Assembly (NCBI GenBank): GCA_037013495.1
Contig: CM072809.1
Span: 13,737,001-13,801,000 of the forward strand
DNA: 64,000 bases
Source: Hippophae tibetana
Taxonomy: Eukaryota; Streptophyta; Magnoliopsida; Rosales; Elaeagnaceae
Direction of reading: 5' to 3'
Below are positions 27,480 through 39,120 of the stretch, piece after piece (the first letter of the stretch is position 1; each line of letters opens with the position of its first letter). The notes below the pieces were generated by a model, which ran no database searches, had not been told where the DNA came from, and worked only from the letters and a program-made list of their open reading frames with translations. Position numbers and translations under genes: made by a program.

Positions 27480-27810
27480 TATTTTTATTTATTTTTAAAT
27501 AAAAATAATTATTTAATGAAATTATAATATTTAAATATAATATATTATAAAATAAAATATACATTGATTTATAATTTTAATAGTAATTCAATCTATATAG
27601 CATTGAAGTGGATTATCTATTATCAGAATTAGATGGATTATATAATTTTCAATCTAAACCTAAATGAGTTGTATATAATTTAATATAAATATAATATTTA
27701 AATAAAATATATTATAAAATAAAATCTATATTGATTTATAATTTTAATAATAATTCAGTATAACATTATAATAGATTATAAAAATTGTAATAGATTATAA
27801 AATCTGATCC
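27480..27810 (-). repeat. Dispersed AT-rich repeat, copy 2 (tandem pair, inverted)
   Basis: Two adjacent copies of an AATATTTAAATAWAATATATT-like core followed by ATAAAATAAAAT and ATTGATTTATAATTTTAATA lie about 170 bp apart. They correspond to the reverse complement of the block at 5930-6250. Confidence 0.45.
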
Positions 27811-28081
27811 TATATAGTAAAATGTTTTATATTGCAAGTTCATATATACATTAGATCACAAGTTAAAATATAATTGGTAACGATTAATAAGTGATATAAT
27901 AATTATTCTAATATTTAATATTTTTAATTTAATATTAAATTCAATACACGTAACATAGTTCATGTCTATTATTCTTATAGGTATACTTTGAGTCACATCA
28001 TGAATAAATATAATACAATATATAAAAAAAATTAATTCTATAATATAGCCATTCGTTATATATTTTACATAAAACAATATA

Positions 28082-29790
28082 TATATATTTTAAAAATAAA
28101 AAATAAAGAATAAAACTGCGAAAATAAATAATAAATTAAAGTGTATAAAGAAATAGTTTATACTCAAAAATACCATGCGAGTAATGCGAAAATCCGAAAA
28201 GAAGAAAAAGAGTCGTGCGAATCCTAAATCATCAAATTAGCTACCGGCGGCTGCAAAGTTGGATTTTTTTTAATCTTTTCAATAAATTTACTAATTGTCC
28301 AAACCACACGCAAAATGAGAAACTAATTAAGACAGGATGAGTTGTTTAATCCATTTTGTTTCTTAATATTGAGGTTTATATTTGTTTGTTTTCTTTAATG
28401 ATAATTTCTCTTTTATAGATTAAAAAAATGAGAAATTACTTAAGATAGGGTGTGTTGTTTTTTATAGAGGGAGGCTTATGCCTTTTTTGTTTAATGACAA
28501 TTTCTCTTTTACCCTTAAAAAGAAAAAATACCCGTGTTTTAGAGTCAAAGAGGTTACTCTTGACTGAGGGGGAGAGTGAGCGTTAAATAAAATGGAGGGA
28601 GAAAAAATAATATGAAGAAGAAAGAGATGAAGCAGCTTCATTTGGCGATTTGGCGGGCCTAATATTGTTGACAAAACGTACAAGATAGTGTAATTGAGGC
28701 CCAATAATAGCCCATTCACCGCCTTACCGGCTTATTTTAACAGCCGCCTAAGCCTTCCACTATCATACTCTTTAAATTATTTCCAAAAATTCAAATATTT
28801 CTCCTATACTTTCAAATATTCATCCAAATCCATTAGTATCTATATGGTGGGATCACCATCCTACTTTCTATATATTTGGTGTGGTGGAAGCTTGACAAAG
28901 CAATTCCACCAATTAGATTCTTATATTAAATTATACTTGAAAATTAAAAAATAATATCTTAGATTGACTTGGAGTTCAGGTGGTATAAATCACATTACAA
29001 TCACCTTAAACTTAATTTTGAATCTTATCCATATAATTTTCACTTATTTACTTTAATGTTACTTTTTAAATTAAAAAAAAAACTAAATTATAGGTGTCAA
29101 TAGTTAAATTTTTTAACTTAACTCCACACTCCCTTAAATAGCTTTGGTAAGCTTCTTCTTTTTATATACTAAAAAAAGACAATTGTGTTAATCTTCTATT
29201 TGTTAGCCTTTCTGAATGTTAAGAGATAACTCATTCTAATTAATGTATCCGATAATTTGATGAAGACGTGCGGGCTCAATGTACAAAATTATGAGTTACA
29301 TACTATATTGTTTTGACATGGAATCCAACTGATAGAGACCATTTGAGAAGTACTGGATGAAAGCTTGGACAGAATTAATGATATCCATAATTTATGCCGA
29401 AAACTCTACATTCTTCCACGTACAAAGAAAGATGCTTATAAATAATAGCATATTGAGTAATGGCAAAAAAAAAAGCCAAACTTTTGGGCATTGAGCAGGT
29501 ATATCAGTAAAAAAACTTCACATCTACTTCAGAAAATTGGAAAGAGTCCAAAATAATGCACTTAAATTTATTGATCCTTTGAGTGATATCCCATGAGATA
29601 GACTAAGTCGAGAAATTGTGATCATCAAATAAAATCTTGTTACCCAACCACCAAATTTTATTAAGCATGATAACAACATTAAGTGTGAATAGTTGTATAA
29701 ATATGTTTGGTGGATAACAATCTTAGAAAGTTTCAGAATGAAACGAAAGTATGTGAAAATGTCCCATTTTTTCATAAAATTCTAATTAAT
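28082..29790. other. Spacer; short GGGCC/GGCCCA motif cluster but no recognised gene
   Basis: Around 28650-28730 GGCGGGCCTAATA, GAGGCCCAATAA and TAGCCCATT occur close together; such site II-like motifs are typical of plant promoters of housekeeping genes. The 85- and 86-codon ORFs on either strand have no recognised features. From about 29280 to 29780 the composition is less AT-rich and might belong to the minus-strand LINE remnant further right, but no motif was matched. Confidence 0.4.
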
Positions 29791-30512
29791 TAAGGATTAA
29801 AATGTCGATAACATCGTTGATATTGTCGCAATAATGTCTCATTAAAACGAGATATCTAAATCTTTTGACCAAATTATCACAAAATTATAGAGAATGTCGT
29901 TTAAATGTATTTTCTTAGATAAAATGTCCTGAATATTGTAGTTAAAATATCGAATAAAATATCAAAAATATTAATTATTAATTTTTTTTCTTTCTAAGTA
30001 ATTATTTCAATTTAATTTTTTTTTCACTTTTACAAAAGAGAATATGTTATCCTTTTTTGTAGCATATTTTCTATACATATAAGTACTTTCAAAAACAAGC
30101 AATCAAAAAAAAATATTTTCGTAATATCAAGATTTATTTATTTATAATAGTTATAAATACATATTCTACTTAATTATTTCAAAAAATTTAAATACTTACT
30201 TTATAATATTTAAGAAAAAAGAATATACATTTTATTATATAATATTTTAATTAATTGAAAAATTTATTAATTAATATAAATATTTTATGTATTTAAAAAT
30301 ATAGGTATTAAATAAAAAAATTAATTTAAAGTATAAGTAATTGATTGTTTTGAAGTTTTATAAAGTTCTATAGTTTTTATTCATATTATTGATAGAGTTT
30401 TTATAGTTTCCATTGTTCTTTTCAAAGTTTTTGTCAATAATAACATTATCTTCGATATGTTTGTAAAATTTATATCGTGATATCTTCACCAAAATTGATA
30501 TTTTAAACCTTG
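29791..30512 (+). mobile_element. hAT-like MITE, copy 2 (best preserved)
   Basis: The ends are TAAGGATTAAAATGTC and, from the right on the other strand, CAAGGTTTAAAATATC. TAATTAAT flanks both sides (29783-29790 and 30513-30520), a perfect 8-bp target duplication as expected for hAT elements. At 722 bp it has no transposase and is non-autonomous. Related copies lie at 21255-21685 and 38698-39120. Confidence 0.8.
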
Positions 30513-30520
30513 TAATTAAT

Positions 30521-30990
30521 ATTCCAAATCAACCTCTAGAATCCACCTTGAATTGGAAGAATTCTCTTTGCCATTATAACTTTATAAACATCTTTGACAA
30601 GAAATAGTTTGGAATTAATGCCAAACCATTATGTAGAATCTCTTCTCTACAAGTAGGTTGAAATTGACAAATTAAAAAATATATATATAATCCAAAGGTT
30701 TGAAACAAAATATCAAACATTCTAATTTAATTGTGAAGTAATTGTACACAAATCTAACACATTTTGAAACAAATTACCTATGTTATTTTGGAAGGAAGTA
30801 AGTAAAGTTTGATGTAAGACACCATAAATTCAAGGGTCTTTTCAAATATTGATACAATACCAGTTTCTTATATTTAAATAAATACCATCTCTTAAAGCAG
30901 TTCTTGCTCAGATTAAACCTTTTCTGACAAAAAAATCCAAAGATTTAATAGGGATGGTATTCAATGCTTAATCTCAAATTCTGAGACGTT
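30521..30990 (-). mobile_element. LINE 3' remnant (minus strand)
   Basis: Minus-strand peptides such as RTALRDGIYLNIRN and FLVKDVYKVIMAKRILPIQG followed by a W/IW pair resemble the region after the reverse transcriptase in plant LINEs (consensus around FSVKSAYK...W..IW). It is heavily decayed and is bordered on one side by the hAT-like MITE, which probably landed in it. Confidence 0.5.
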
Positions 30991-31979
30991 GCAAGGATAT
31001 ATATATCCCTGTACGAGAATTTTGCATAGTGTAATTTGTTTTTCAATACATTTACACGTCTCACTCTCAACACAAATTTAAAATATATCAGTTTTTTCAA
31101 TATAAATATAAAGTAATACCCCATAAAATATGGACAATATCAAAAAATATAGAATTAAGAGAAAAATATAGCAACTGCCAAAAAGAGAAAGAGGAATTTA
31201 AGAAGAGATATAATTTGATGAAGATTTAAGAAAAGATTGGTACTATAATTCAAGAAATTGATTGTATTTATTATTATTTTCTTTTTTTTTATCGATTTTC
31301 ATGTCTTTCTTTATGAACAATATAAGATTTATATACACAATCATGTTTAGCTAATTCATCAATCTAGGGGTCTTATGAATCAATTTTTTTACATATGATG
31401 ATATAATATTTTTACTCAAATTATGATTTCAATTTAATTTAATTATTTAATCTTGTTTTTATGTTATTAATTGTTTGATAGACAATTGATTTATATAGAC
31501 AATTAAATATATTTTAAATAATTATTTAATTTTTTATTTTGATTAAATAACATGCATATTTTTCTTGGTATAGATGTATAATTCTTATGTATCTAATGCA
31601 TAATTAATGAATTTAATTAATAGTATACAATTTAATTTATATGAGAGTATACTTAAGTTTATTACTATATGATGTATAATTTACTTGAGAGATGAATACA
31701 TGTTAAGTTAGATTCAATTTAACGTATAATTAATTGATAATTATATTGAAATATTTTCGTTATTCACGTACTAATAAAATTAGAGAATTAAGTATTTCTA
31801 GATATTTTCTCATATATCTTTTTAGCTACTAACTTTGAGTCAATTAATTAATTCTATTTATTTTAATTTTGCTTTCTCAAAACACATAAAATTGATCTCG
31901 AGTTTTTTTTAGTTTTAAAATTGGTTTCTAATAATATAATCTCTCTGAGAAAAATATTTTTCTATCATTATATTACTTA

Positions 31980-32690
31980 TTTGTGATACCTAAACTTGTG
32001 TACCCATTATCCATTACACATATTTTGTGTCGATCAAGTTTTTAGCATCATTATCGAGCATTATAAACATTGAAAATTAATTTTTATTTTATTTTATTTC
32101 AATTATTTTTCTTTATTTATTTTTTGTAATTTTATTTTTATTTGTTTAGTTATTTATTTTTAATTTTGACATCTTATTTAATGTTATTAGAAACATATCT
32201 GGCTCTATTGCATGAGTAGATTTCGTGAGCCTGAATCCAAGCATTACAAAACCAAACATTCAAACTAATTAGTTTGAACTAAAGTTAGTGATATTTTAAA
32301 TGTTAGAAAAGTTGTACAATTCAATGGATTGTCAATTGAAGATTCTTATTTATATCTCAGATTATTTATTAAAGTTGGAGATTCATTCAAGTTCAGTGGT
32401 GTGATCAGGGAGACATTTACGCTCAGATTGTTCCCTTACTCTTTTGTAAGATCTTGCGTGAGCTTGACTAAACTCTTTACCACCTGGTTCCATAACAACT
32501 TGGAATGATTTGGCGAATAAATTATTTATGAAATATTTCCTACCAACAAAGAATACCAAGCTAGAATGGCATTACCTCCTACCAACAAATTGAAGAGGAT
32601 TCTTTATATGAAGCATGAGAAAAATTCAAAGAATTGCTAAGGAAGTGTCATCACCATGATATACCTCATTGTATCCAAGTGAAACTATTT
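31980..32690 (+). mobile_element. Ty3/gypsy remnant: primer-site region and gag fragment
   Basis: TCAAGTTTTTAGCATCATTATCGAG (32035-32059) resembles the TTTGGCGCCGTTGCCGGGG stretch that follows the 5' LTR in many plant gypsy elements. From about 32310 the peptide VQFNGLSIEDSYLYLRLFI and the later PGSITTWNDL piece match the Retrotrans_gag domain of Athila/Tat-type elements. The 5' LTR probably lies in the AT-rich DNA before 31980, but its start was not found. No pol was recognised. Fossil with several breaks. Confidence 0.7.
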
Positions 32691-33170
32691 TAGTGATTCA
32701 TATACTTAGAAATTTGAGAGATTAAAGATTCTTAAGTCGTTTTCTTGTATATTATCATTTATTTTTATGTTTTTATAATTTATTATTGTCCGTATTCGTT
32801 ATAGTCTGATTGGTGATCAATTATAAGTTATACAACTTCTTGTAGGATCGATATTATATTACTCGTATGATCTGTATAATTATGGTTAGCATGTAATAAA
32901 GTTAATGAACTTTTAACGTCCCTACCTTAATTAAAAAGACCAAATAGATTAGAAGGTGGGAGAGAAAATGGGGTCTTCACTCACCAAAACATAAAATTGG
33001 AATGGTGGTTAACTCTTTATCATATCTTTATGTTGCTCTATTTTCAAAGTTTTGTCATGTATTGTCTTAATGTATTTTCTTGAGACATTATCAACATTTA
33101 TCTCTTCTTCTTCAAATCGAGCATTATTAAAAGCTTTCATTGGTTTTGGCCTCACCAGTATTAAGGCTAA

Positions 33171-33413
33171 TGTTAAGTTGATTGACAATTTTAAGAAGAA
33201 AACACCTAGAAGCAATGATCAACAAACAATAGAAAAGATCAGGAAGAATAAGCAAGAAAAGAAACTGTATTTCATTGATTGTATTGAAGAATACATTGTG
33301 TAACAATGATTACAATTGAGAAAACTGAATAAATGATGTATTTAGTCCCTTTTACACTTTTTATACAATTGAAACAAAGTGTATACTAACAACCTTTGCT
33401 GACTCATCTAACA
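33171..33413 (-). repeat. Copia-type solo LTR (candidate)
   Basis: On the minus strand it starts TGTTAGATGAGTCAGC and ends CAACTTAACA. It contains a TGTATAAAAAGTG TATA-like box and an AATACAATCAATGAAATACAG polyadenylation-type region. Layout and TG...CA ends fit a copia LTR. No partner LTR and no clear target duplication were seen. Confidence 0.5.
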
Positions 33414-33562
33414 ACCTAACTGAACATATACAACTATATAGTACATGCAAGATTACCCAATGGGGCTCATGTGATCCATGAGTTAATGTTGGAACTCTTC
33501 CTTGATATTTAGGCTGGTTGGAGACTCATTTTGAGGAACTTTTATATGAACCTGACTTAACT

Positions 33563-34990
33563 TGTTGGAAATGAATTTAAATAAAAAAATTGATAAGAAT
33601 AAATGCTAAATTTTACTCTCTTAAAATTTTGTTCCATATTGTTAGTTAAAATATCTTAAAATATGTTTAAATATAGAAATATTTACAATTAGGATTAGGC
33701 CCTAAGTGGCACCCACTTTTGTGGAAGGGAAGAGAACCTAGGTAATTATGGTTTCACACGCACACACTTGTTGTCATCGTCGTCTTTTTGATTGGATGAT
33801 TGTGCCCAGCAGAGTCCGAGTGCATGTGCATGAGATGGCATTTTGCTTTTTGGAATTTTTTTTATTATTGAAACAATTTATCCATCAAGATATGACCATT
33901 ATTTTATCATCGTTATTTTGTGACCGTTATTTTCACAATTGTGTGAACATTATACATCTTTTTTTCAACTGTAAATAGAAAGCAATAGCTCTCAGTTTTT
34001 AAGACACAACTCAAAAACTACTCTTTATAGCAACCAAAGAAAAGAAAATTCAAAATTGTTTTTTCCAATTTTTCTAGCAATATAAATATTTTAGAGGTGT
34101 AGCATTTCAAACTTCATTAGTGTAGTGAAGCTTTGAGATAGAAAAATTTTTTGGTTTGTTTTATCCTAGGAATGACAAGGCTTTTTTTGCTTACATAAAT
34201 TTGTTATTATCTAGTTATTACATACCTTATACAACAATTTTAAGACGTTTTTTATCTATCATGTCTACTGAAATGTTAATTGTTGATATCAACAAACAGT
34301 TTCGTTTCAAGGGATTACACTTTAAAAGATGGAGACAAAAGATATATTTTCTTAATAATGAAGAAGGTCGTTTTTGTTTTTATTGCTAATAAACCAACAC
34401 TGTCTGATCCTTCTACTAAAACTACTACTAAGGACTTAAACACCTGGATGAAAAATGATTTTCTAGGCAAAAATTTATTCTTAATGATTTAGTTGATGAT
34501 TTGTACGACTATTATAATTCTGATAAATGATCTAGGGAAATTTGAAATGTACTTCAAAAGAAGTATGATATTGAGGAAGCTGGAACAAAGAAATATGTTG
34601 TCAGTAGATACATGAAGTACCAAATAATTGATGACGTATTTGTAGAAACTTAATCACATGAATTGCAAAAGATAACACATAAAATATCTTCTAAAGGTAT
34701 AACTTTAGATAAAAAAATCAAGTTGTTTTTATTATTGATAATTTACCCCGTACATAGAAAGATTTTAATAATACAATTAGATATAAAACTAAGGAATTCT
34801 CCTTAGAAAATCTAATAATGTGTCTAAGAATAGACGAAGAAACCTAAAAATAAGATAAAAAAGATGAAGTACTCGTTGTTTAAAACAATAATGTCAATAA
34901 GAAATCTTGTTATGTAATTTTGAAACCTAAAAGAATAAACATAAAAACTAAGAATTGTAATAATAACCATAACCATAACAACCTAAACCT
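33563..34990 (+). mobile_element. Ty1/copia remnant: LTR-like region and gag
   Basis: It begins TGTTGGAAATGAATTT, a common copia LTR start, and passes through an LTR-like leader (about 33563-34150). A gag (UBN2-type) stretch follows at about 34260-34960: WMKNDFLGKN, then YDYYNSDK, EEAGTKKYVVSRYMKYQ and SHELQKITHKI-like pieces. The part after gag is not recognised. A fossil with several breaks. Confidence 0.65.
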
Positions 34991-37340
34991 TTCTCATGAT
35001 TTTATTTTTTAATAATTTTACTTAATTAATAAACATTCAATTATTTTTGATACAATAATCTCAATCATAATTATTTATTATTATATTTTACAATAAATTA
35101 TATACATGTTGACATGTATAAAATGGATTTTTTTTATTTTGAAAATATAGTTAAATTTAAAATCACGTGGAAAATCATTTTACACATAAATAATCACATC
35201 TTTTATAAATATTTTATTTTATTTCTATAATTTCCTAACTTAAATTTATTAAATTTTATAAAAATATACTTACTTTCTCAAGTAAATGCTTTCAAATCCT
35301 TAATCATGTTTTTTAAAATTTTACAATTTGAATTAAGTTTTTAGTTTTTAACTTTTTGCAATTTAAGTTATGTGTTTAGACTATGTAAATTGTGAAGAAA
35401 ACTCTTTTACAATGTCTCTAAAATAAATCTTATCAATTATTTTTAATTTTTTAATTTTTACAAATAACTAATTTAGTAAGAATTTTTTTGTTGAAATTAG
35501 TAAAAACAAAAAATATAAAGCATTGTTTATTTTAATAATAGTTTAATTAATGTAATAATTATAATAAATTACTTAGAAATTAATACCCACGTGTATTTTT
35601 ATTTTTATTTATTGTTTTAATATATATATTTTAAATTATTACAATATATTTAAATTTTAATATATAATATATAATGGTGTCATAAAAACTCCTCCCAATC
35701 ATTTGGAGTGAAGACGTATCTCTCGAAAGCACCCAGAAGTTAAAATTAAAAAGGGAAAAAAAAGAAAGATAAAAAATAAAAGGTAATCACCAAAATGGCC
35801 TCACCGTGGCTAGTATATTAAATAAAATTATTCGCTTTGATTATTCAATATTAATTAAAAATTAGATATAATAAATATTACTCTTTTTCTATAAAATACG
35901 AGGATATACCGTTATCTTTACATCTTTAAAATTGATTGAATTTTCAACATATATTTATCCAATTTAATTTAATCAGAATCAAACTATCGTTCAATTAATT
36001 AAAATTAAAAAATTTCGATTATCACATTAATCAAAATTAAATTAAATATATATCTAATTTATTATAAATCAATTAAATAAATATTTAACTTATCAAATTT
36101 CACCCTCACATTATAGATGAATTCAACTATTGCTAAAGTCATCAGAAATCCAAATATACAAGTTTTCAACGGTTGTTAGATATTTAACATTATTAGTACT
36201 ACATTTTTGTCTCTTGTTTTTGCTCACATCTCCCGAGGATCGACCTCCGTTACTAGTAAAGGGTATTAGAATGAAGTATTTGACGTCATAAATTTGTTTG
36301 TCTTAAAATGCATGTTTCCATGAGGGTGGTTCAACCCTAGCTAACTATGGAGGAGAAATTTCAATTTCAATACAATTGCTCGTGAATAACGATTGAGATA
36401 AATTGAGAAACTATCATCTATATTGGAATATTATTAATTTGTGTTTCATTTTCTATAGCTGCCATCAAAATTTCTTAAAAGACACACTGCTTGCTTATTT
36501 TGAAAACTAAGCAAACTCAGTGGGTTTCTTAATGGAAAGCAAGGCAAGAACTACAAAAAATCATTAGGAGAGACCCAACCAAGACATCTACCTCAGATCT
36601 AGTTATGTCGACTTCTTGGGATGAATCGTCTTGCAACACTGCACTATTAAGTCATTCATACTTTTTCATTAGTCTTGTCGGTGTTTGCTTTCTCTGTTGT
36701 TAATGACACTTATTAATATATTAAAAGAGTATCATGTTCATCAAGAAATATATTATAAATAATATAAAAATTAACTTTAATTGGATAGAAAAATATATGT
36801 TTTTTAATCCATTAGATTAAAAAAATAAAATGATAAACTTTGAAAAAAAACAAATACTCACTCTAAAAGTTAGTATTGGAGGTAATTTCTTATATCGATT
36901 AAAAATATATTTTTTGTTTTTTTGACCTAAATAGTATTTATTTTAATAAATTTAACAATTTGTTTAAGTAACAATAATTTATATCAAAACTTATAGTTTT
37001 ATATTAAACTACTTAACAAATATGTTAAAACAAAATTATTTTATAATTTCAATAAAATGATAACAAAATAAGATCTCACTATTTCTAAGACATTTATTGA
37101 CAATGCTTTCGTTAAAACTCTGGTCACCCAATGAAGATTTCACTAAAATTTTGGCTATTTATTGATGATTTTGTTAAAATTTCAATAATATAACATATTA
37201 TATATATAAAAAATAGAGTTGTATATAACATGTTAAAAATATAGATAATGTAATATATTATATATAAAAATATATTTAAATATAAATATAATTTTTAGTC
37301 ACTATTAATTATTGATCCTAACTTCCACCGTTACTCTCTG
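34991..37340. other. AT-rich spacer without a recognised gene
   Basis: Long A/T-rich stretches. A less AT-rich island at about 36190-36660 contains CCCGAGGATCGACCTCC, reminiscent of the region near gypsy LTR ends, but no coding domain. Confidence 0.5.
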
Positions 37341-37414
37341 AGCATCACTCAAAACTAGGAGGAATGTTCCCACTAAACTAGATCTAAATTGGCACGCAAA
37401 AAATAAATGGTGGC

Positions 37415-37699
37415 TTGAAGCAGATGCATCATAAATTGGTAGTAAACTCAAGAGGGAAAATGAGTCAATGGAAAGCAGATATTAGTCGGAAGAAAGAAAG
37501 CTTACCTTTGGAAGATAAATATGGAATCAAAGCTTTTGAAATATTAGTTGTATGTGAGACTTTTAAGTACCTCACTGAACTGACAAAGGGATTCGGATCA
37601 AAAGAAAGAATGTGCGAGCACAAATTTCTTTCAGAGGAATACAGTGTGGTTGGACAATTATCGGTGAGAGAAAAAAAGAGGATCGCAAAAGAAGGATGA
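37415..37699 (+). CDS. Unrecognised 94-codon ORF
   Basis: The translation is MKQMHHKLVVNSRGKMSQWK and onward, Lys- and Glu-rich, with no signal peptide, membrane segment or motif that I recognise. It sits in an island (about 37330-37830) noticeably richer in G and C than its surroundings. No promoter, intron signal or family match was identified. It could be a fragment of a host gene, a piece of a transposon ORF or chance. The island, more than the ORF, is the reason to list it. Confidence 0.2.
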   Translation: MKQMHHKLVVNSRGKMSQWKADISRKKESLPLEDKYGIKAFEILVVCETFKYLTELTKGFGSKERMCEHKFLSEEYSVVGQLSVREKKRIAKEG

Positions 37700-38200
37700 G
37701 AGCTGAACCAAAAATAAATAAATTCATTAAATGACAAAGTTGTAAACTCTTACAAATAAAACGCAGTCGTACCGAAATTTAAGAAAAAAAGAAGAGCAAG
37801 CCTCGATAAGCTTCTTACGGAGTCATTAATTCGATTAGAGACCACCGATGTTTTTTTTTATTTTTATTTTAAGCTTATTTAAAGTTATTTTTTTAAGATT
37901 ATGTATGAGTTTATAAACATTTTTCTTCTTAAAAATGAATTTAAATTCTAATTTAAATACTATTTATTATAATAGTTAGCTTATAAGGATTATTAGTACA
38001 TAAACTTAACTTTTTTTAGATTGGAAAGCTAATGATTCTTATAGAATTTCACATTATGTTAGAGTTTCATTTTATTAATAAGTTTGAAAAAGAAAAAAAA
38101 AATAATTAATTTAAACAAAATTAGAATATAATAAAAATAAATTAAAAATATAAAATATTTTATCAAACGACTCATACTATAAGAAGATATTAATATATAT

Positions 38201-38356
38201 TGTTAAGATATACTCGTGGGTATCAGTTGTTATCAATTTAGGTTTCAGGTTCGACATTTGGAGAAGACAAACAACTCTTCAATGTACATCGGATTAGAAA
38301 TGAATTATATGAACTCTAGCACGATAGAATAAGGTACCTATTAAAATATCTTAACA
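38201..38356. mobile_element. Short SINE-like or MITE-like block with 11-bp inverted ends
   Basis: The ends are TGTTAAGATAT and ATATCTTAACA. Inside, GGTATCAGTTG (near 38220) and GGTTCGACA (near 38250) resemble the A and B boxes of a tRNA-type internal promoter at suitable spacing. The inverted ends are unusual for a SINE; a TRIM fragment is an alternative. Confidence 0.35.
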
Positions 38357-38697
38357 CATATAAAGAGTGATATTCATTGATTGACAAAGATATTAGTATA
38401 ATATTTATAATTAGTATGAAATTTATATTATTTTAAAGTTATTTTTTTTATAATTAAATATCTAATATTACCTATATATTATATAAAATATACATTGCAA
38501 ATCTAATTGACTAAGTCAAGTATAACTATCAATTATGTAAACCAATTTGTTTTGAATTTTATAAAAATGTAAATTAGAAATAATGAAAGTATTTTATATA
38601 TGTCTCTAAAGAAAAGAAAAAAAATCACAATCACAATACAAATAATAGATTAATTTGGAGATTTATCATCTATTTGAATTTACATATAAAGTATGAA

Positions 38698-39120
38698 CAA
38701 GTTTTAAAATGTTAATATTAGTCAAGATATTAAGATATAATTTTTACAAAAAATGTTGAAAATATGATTATTTTAAATAAAAATTTTCAAAAAAATCACA
38801 AAAATTAAGAAAATTCTATCAAAACTATGAAAAAAGCTTATAAAACTTCACGCAACATTAAATCAATTAATTATTTATATTTTAGGAATAATTATTTATT
38901 TAATAAATATATTTTTAAATATTTATATTAATTAATAAGTTGATAAATTAATTAAAATATTATATAACAAAAAATATATATTTTATAAAATATCGTAAAA
39001 TAAATAGTTAAAATAATTAAATAAATTATCTAATTACATTAAATATTATTAATAAAAAAATATGGACACTATGGAAAAATAATTTTGATATTTTATTGAT
39101 TTTTGTCGAAATTTTAATAA
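38698..39120 (-). mobile_element. hAT-like MITE, copy 3 (diverged)
   Basis: It starts CAAGTTTTAAAATGTTAATA, like the terminal repeat of copy 2. Its reverse complement follows copy 2 through shared stretches such as TTATATAATATTTTAATTAA and GAAGTTTTATAA, and ends near GTCGAAATTTTAAT. No target duplication was detected. Confidence 0.5.
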
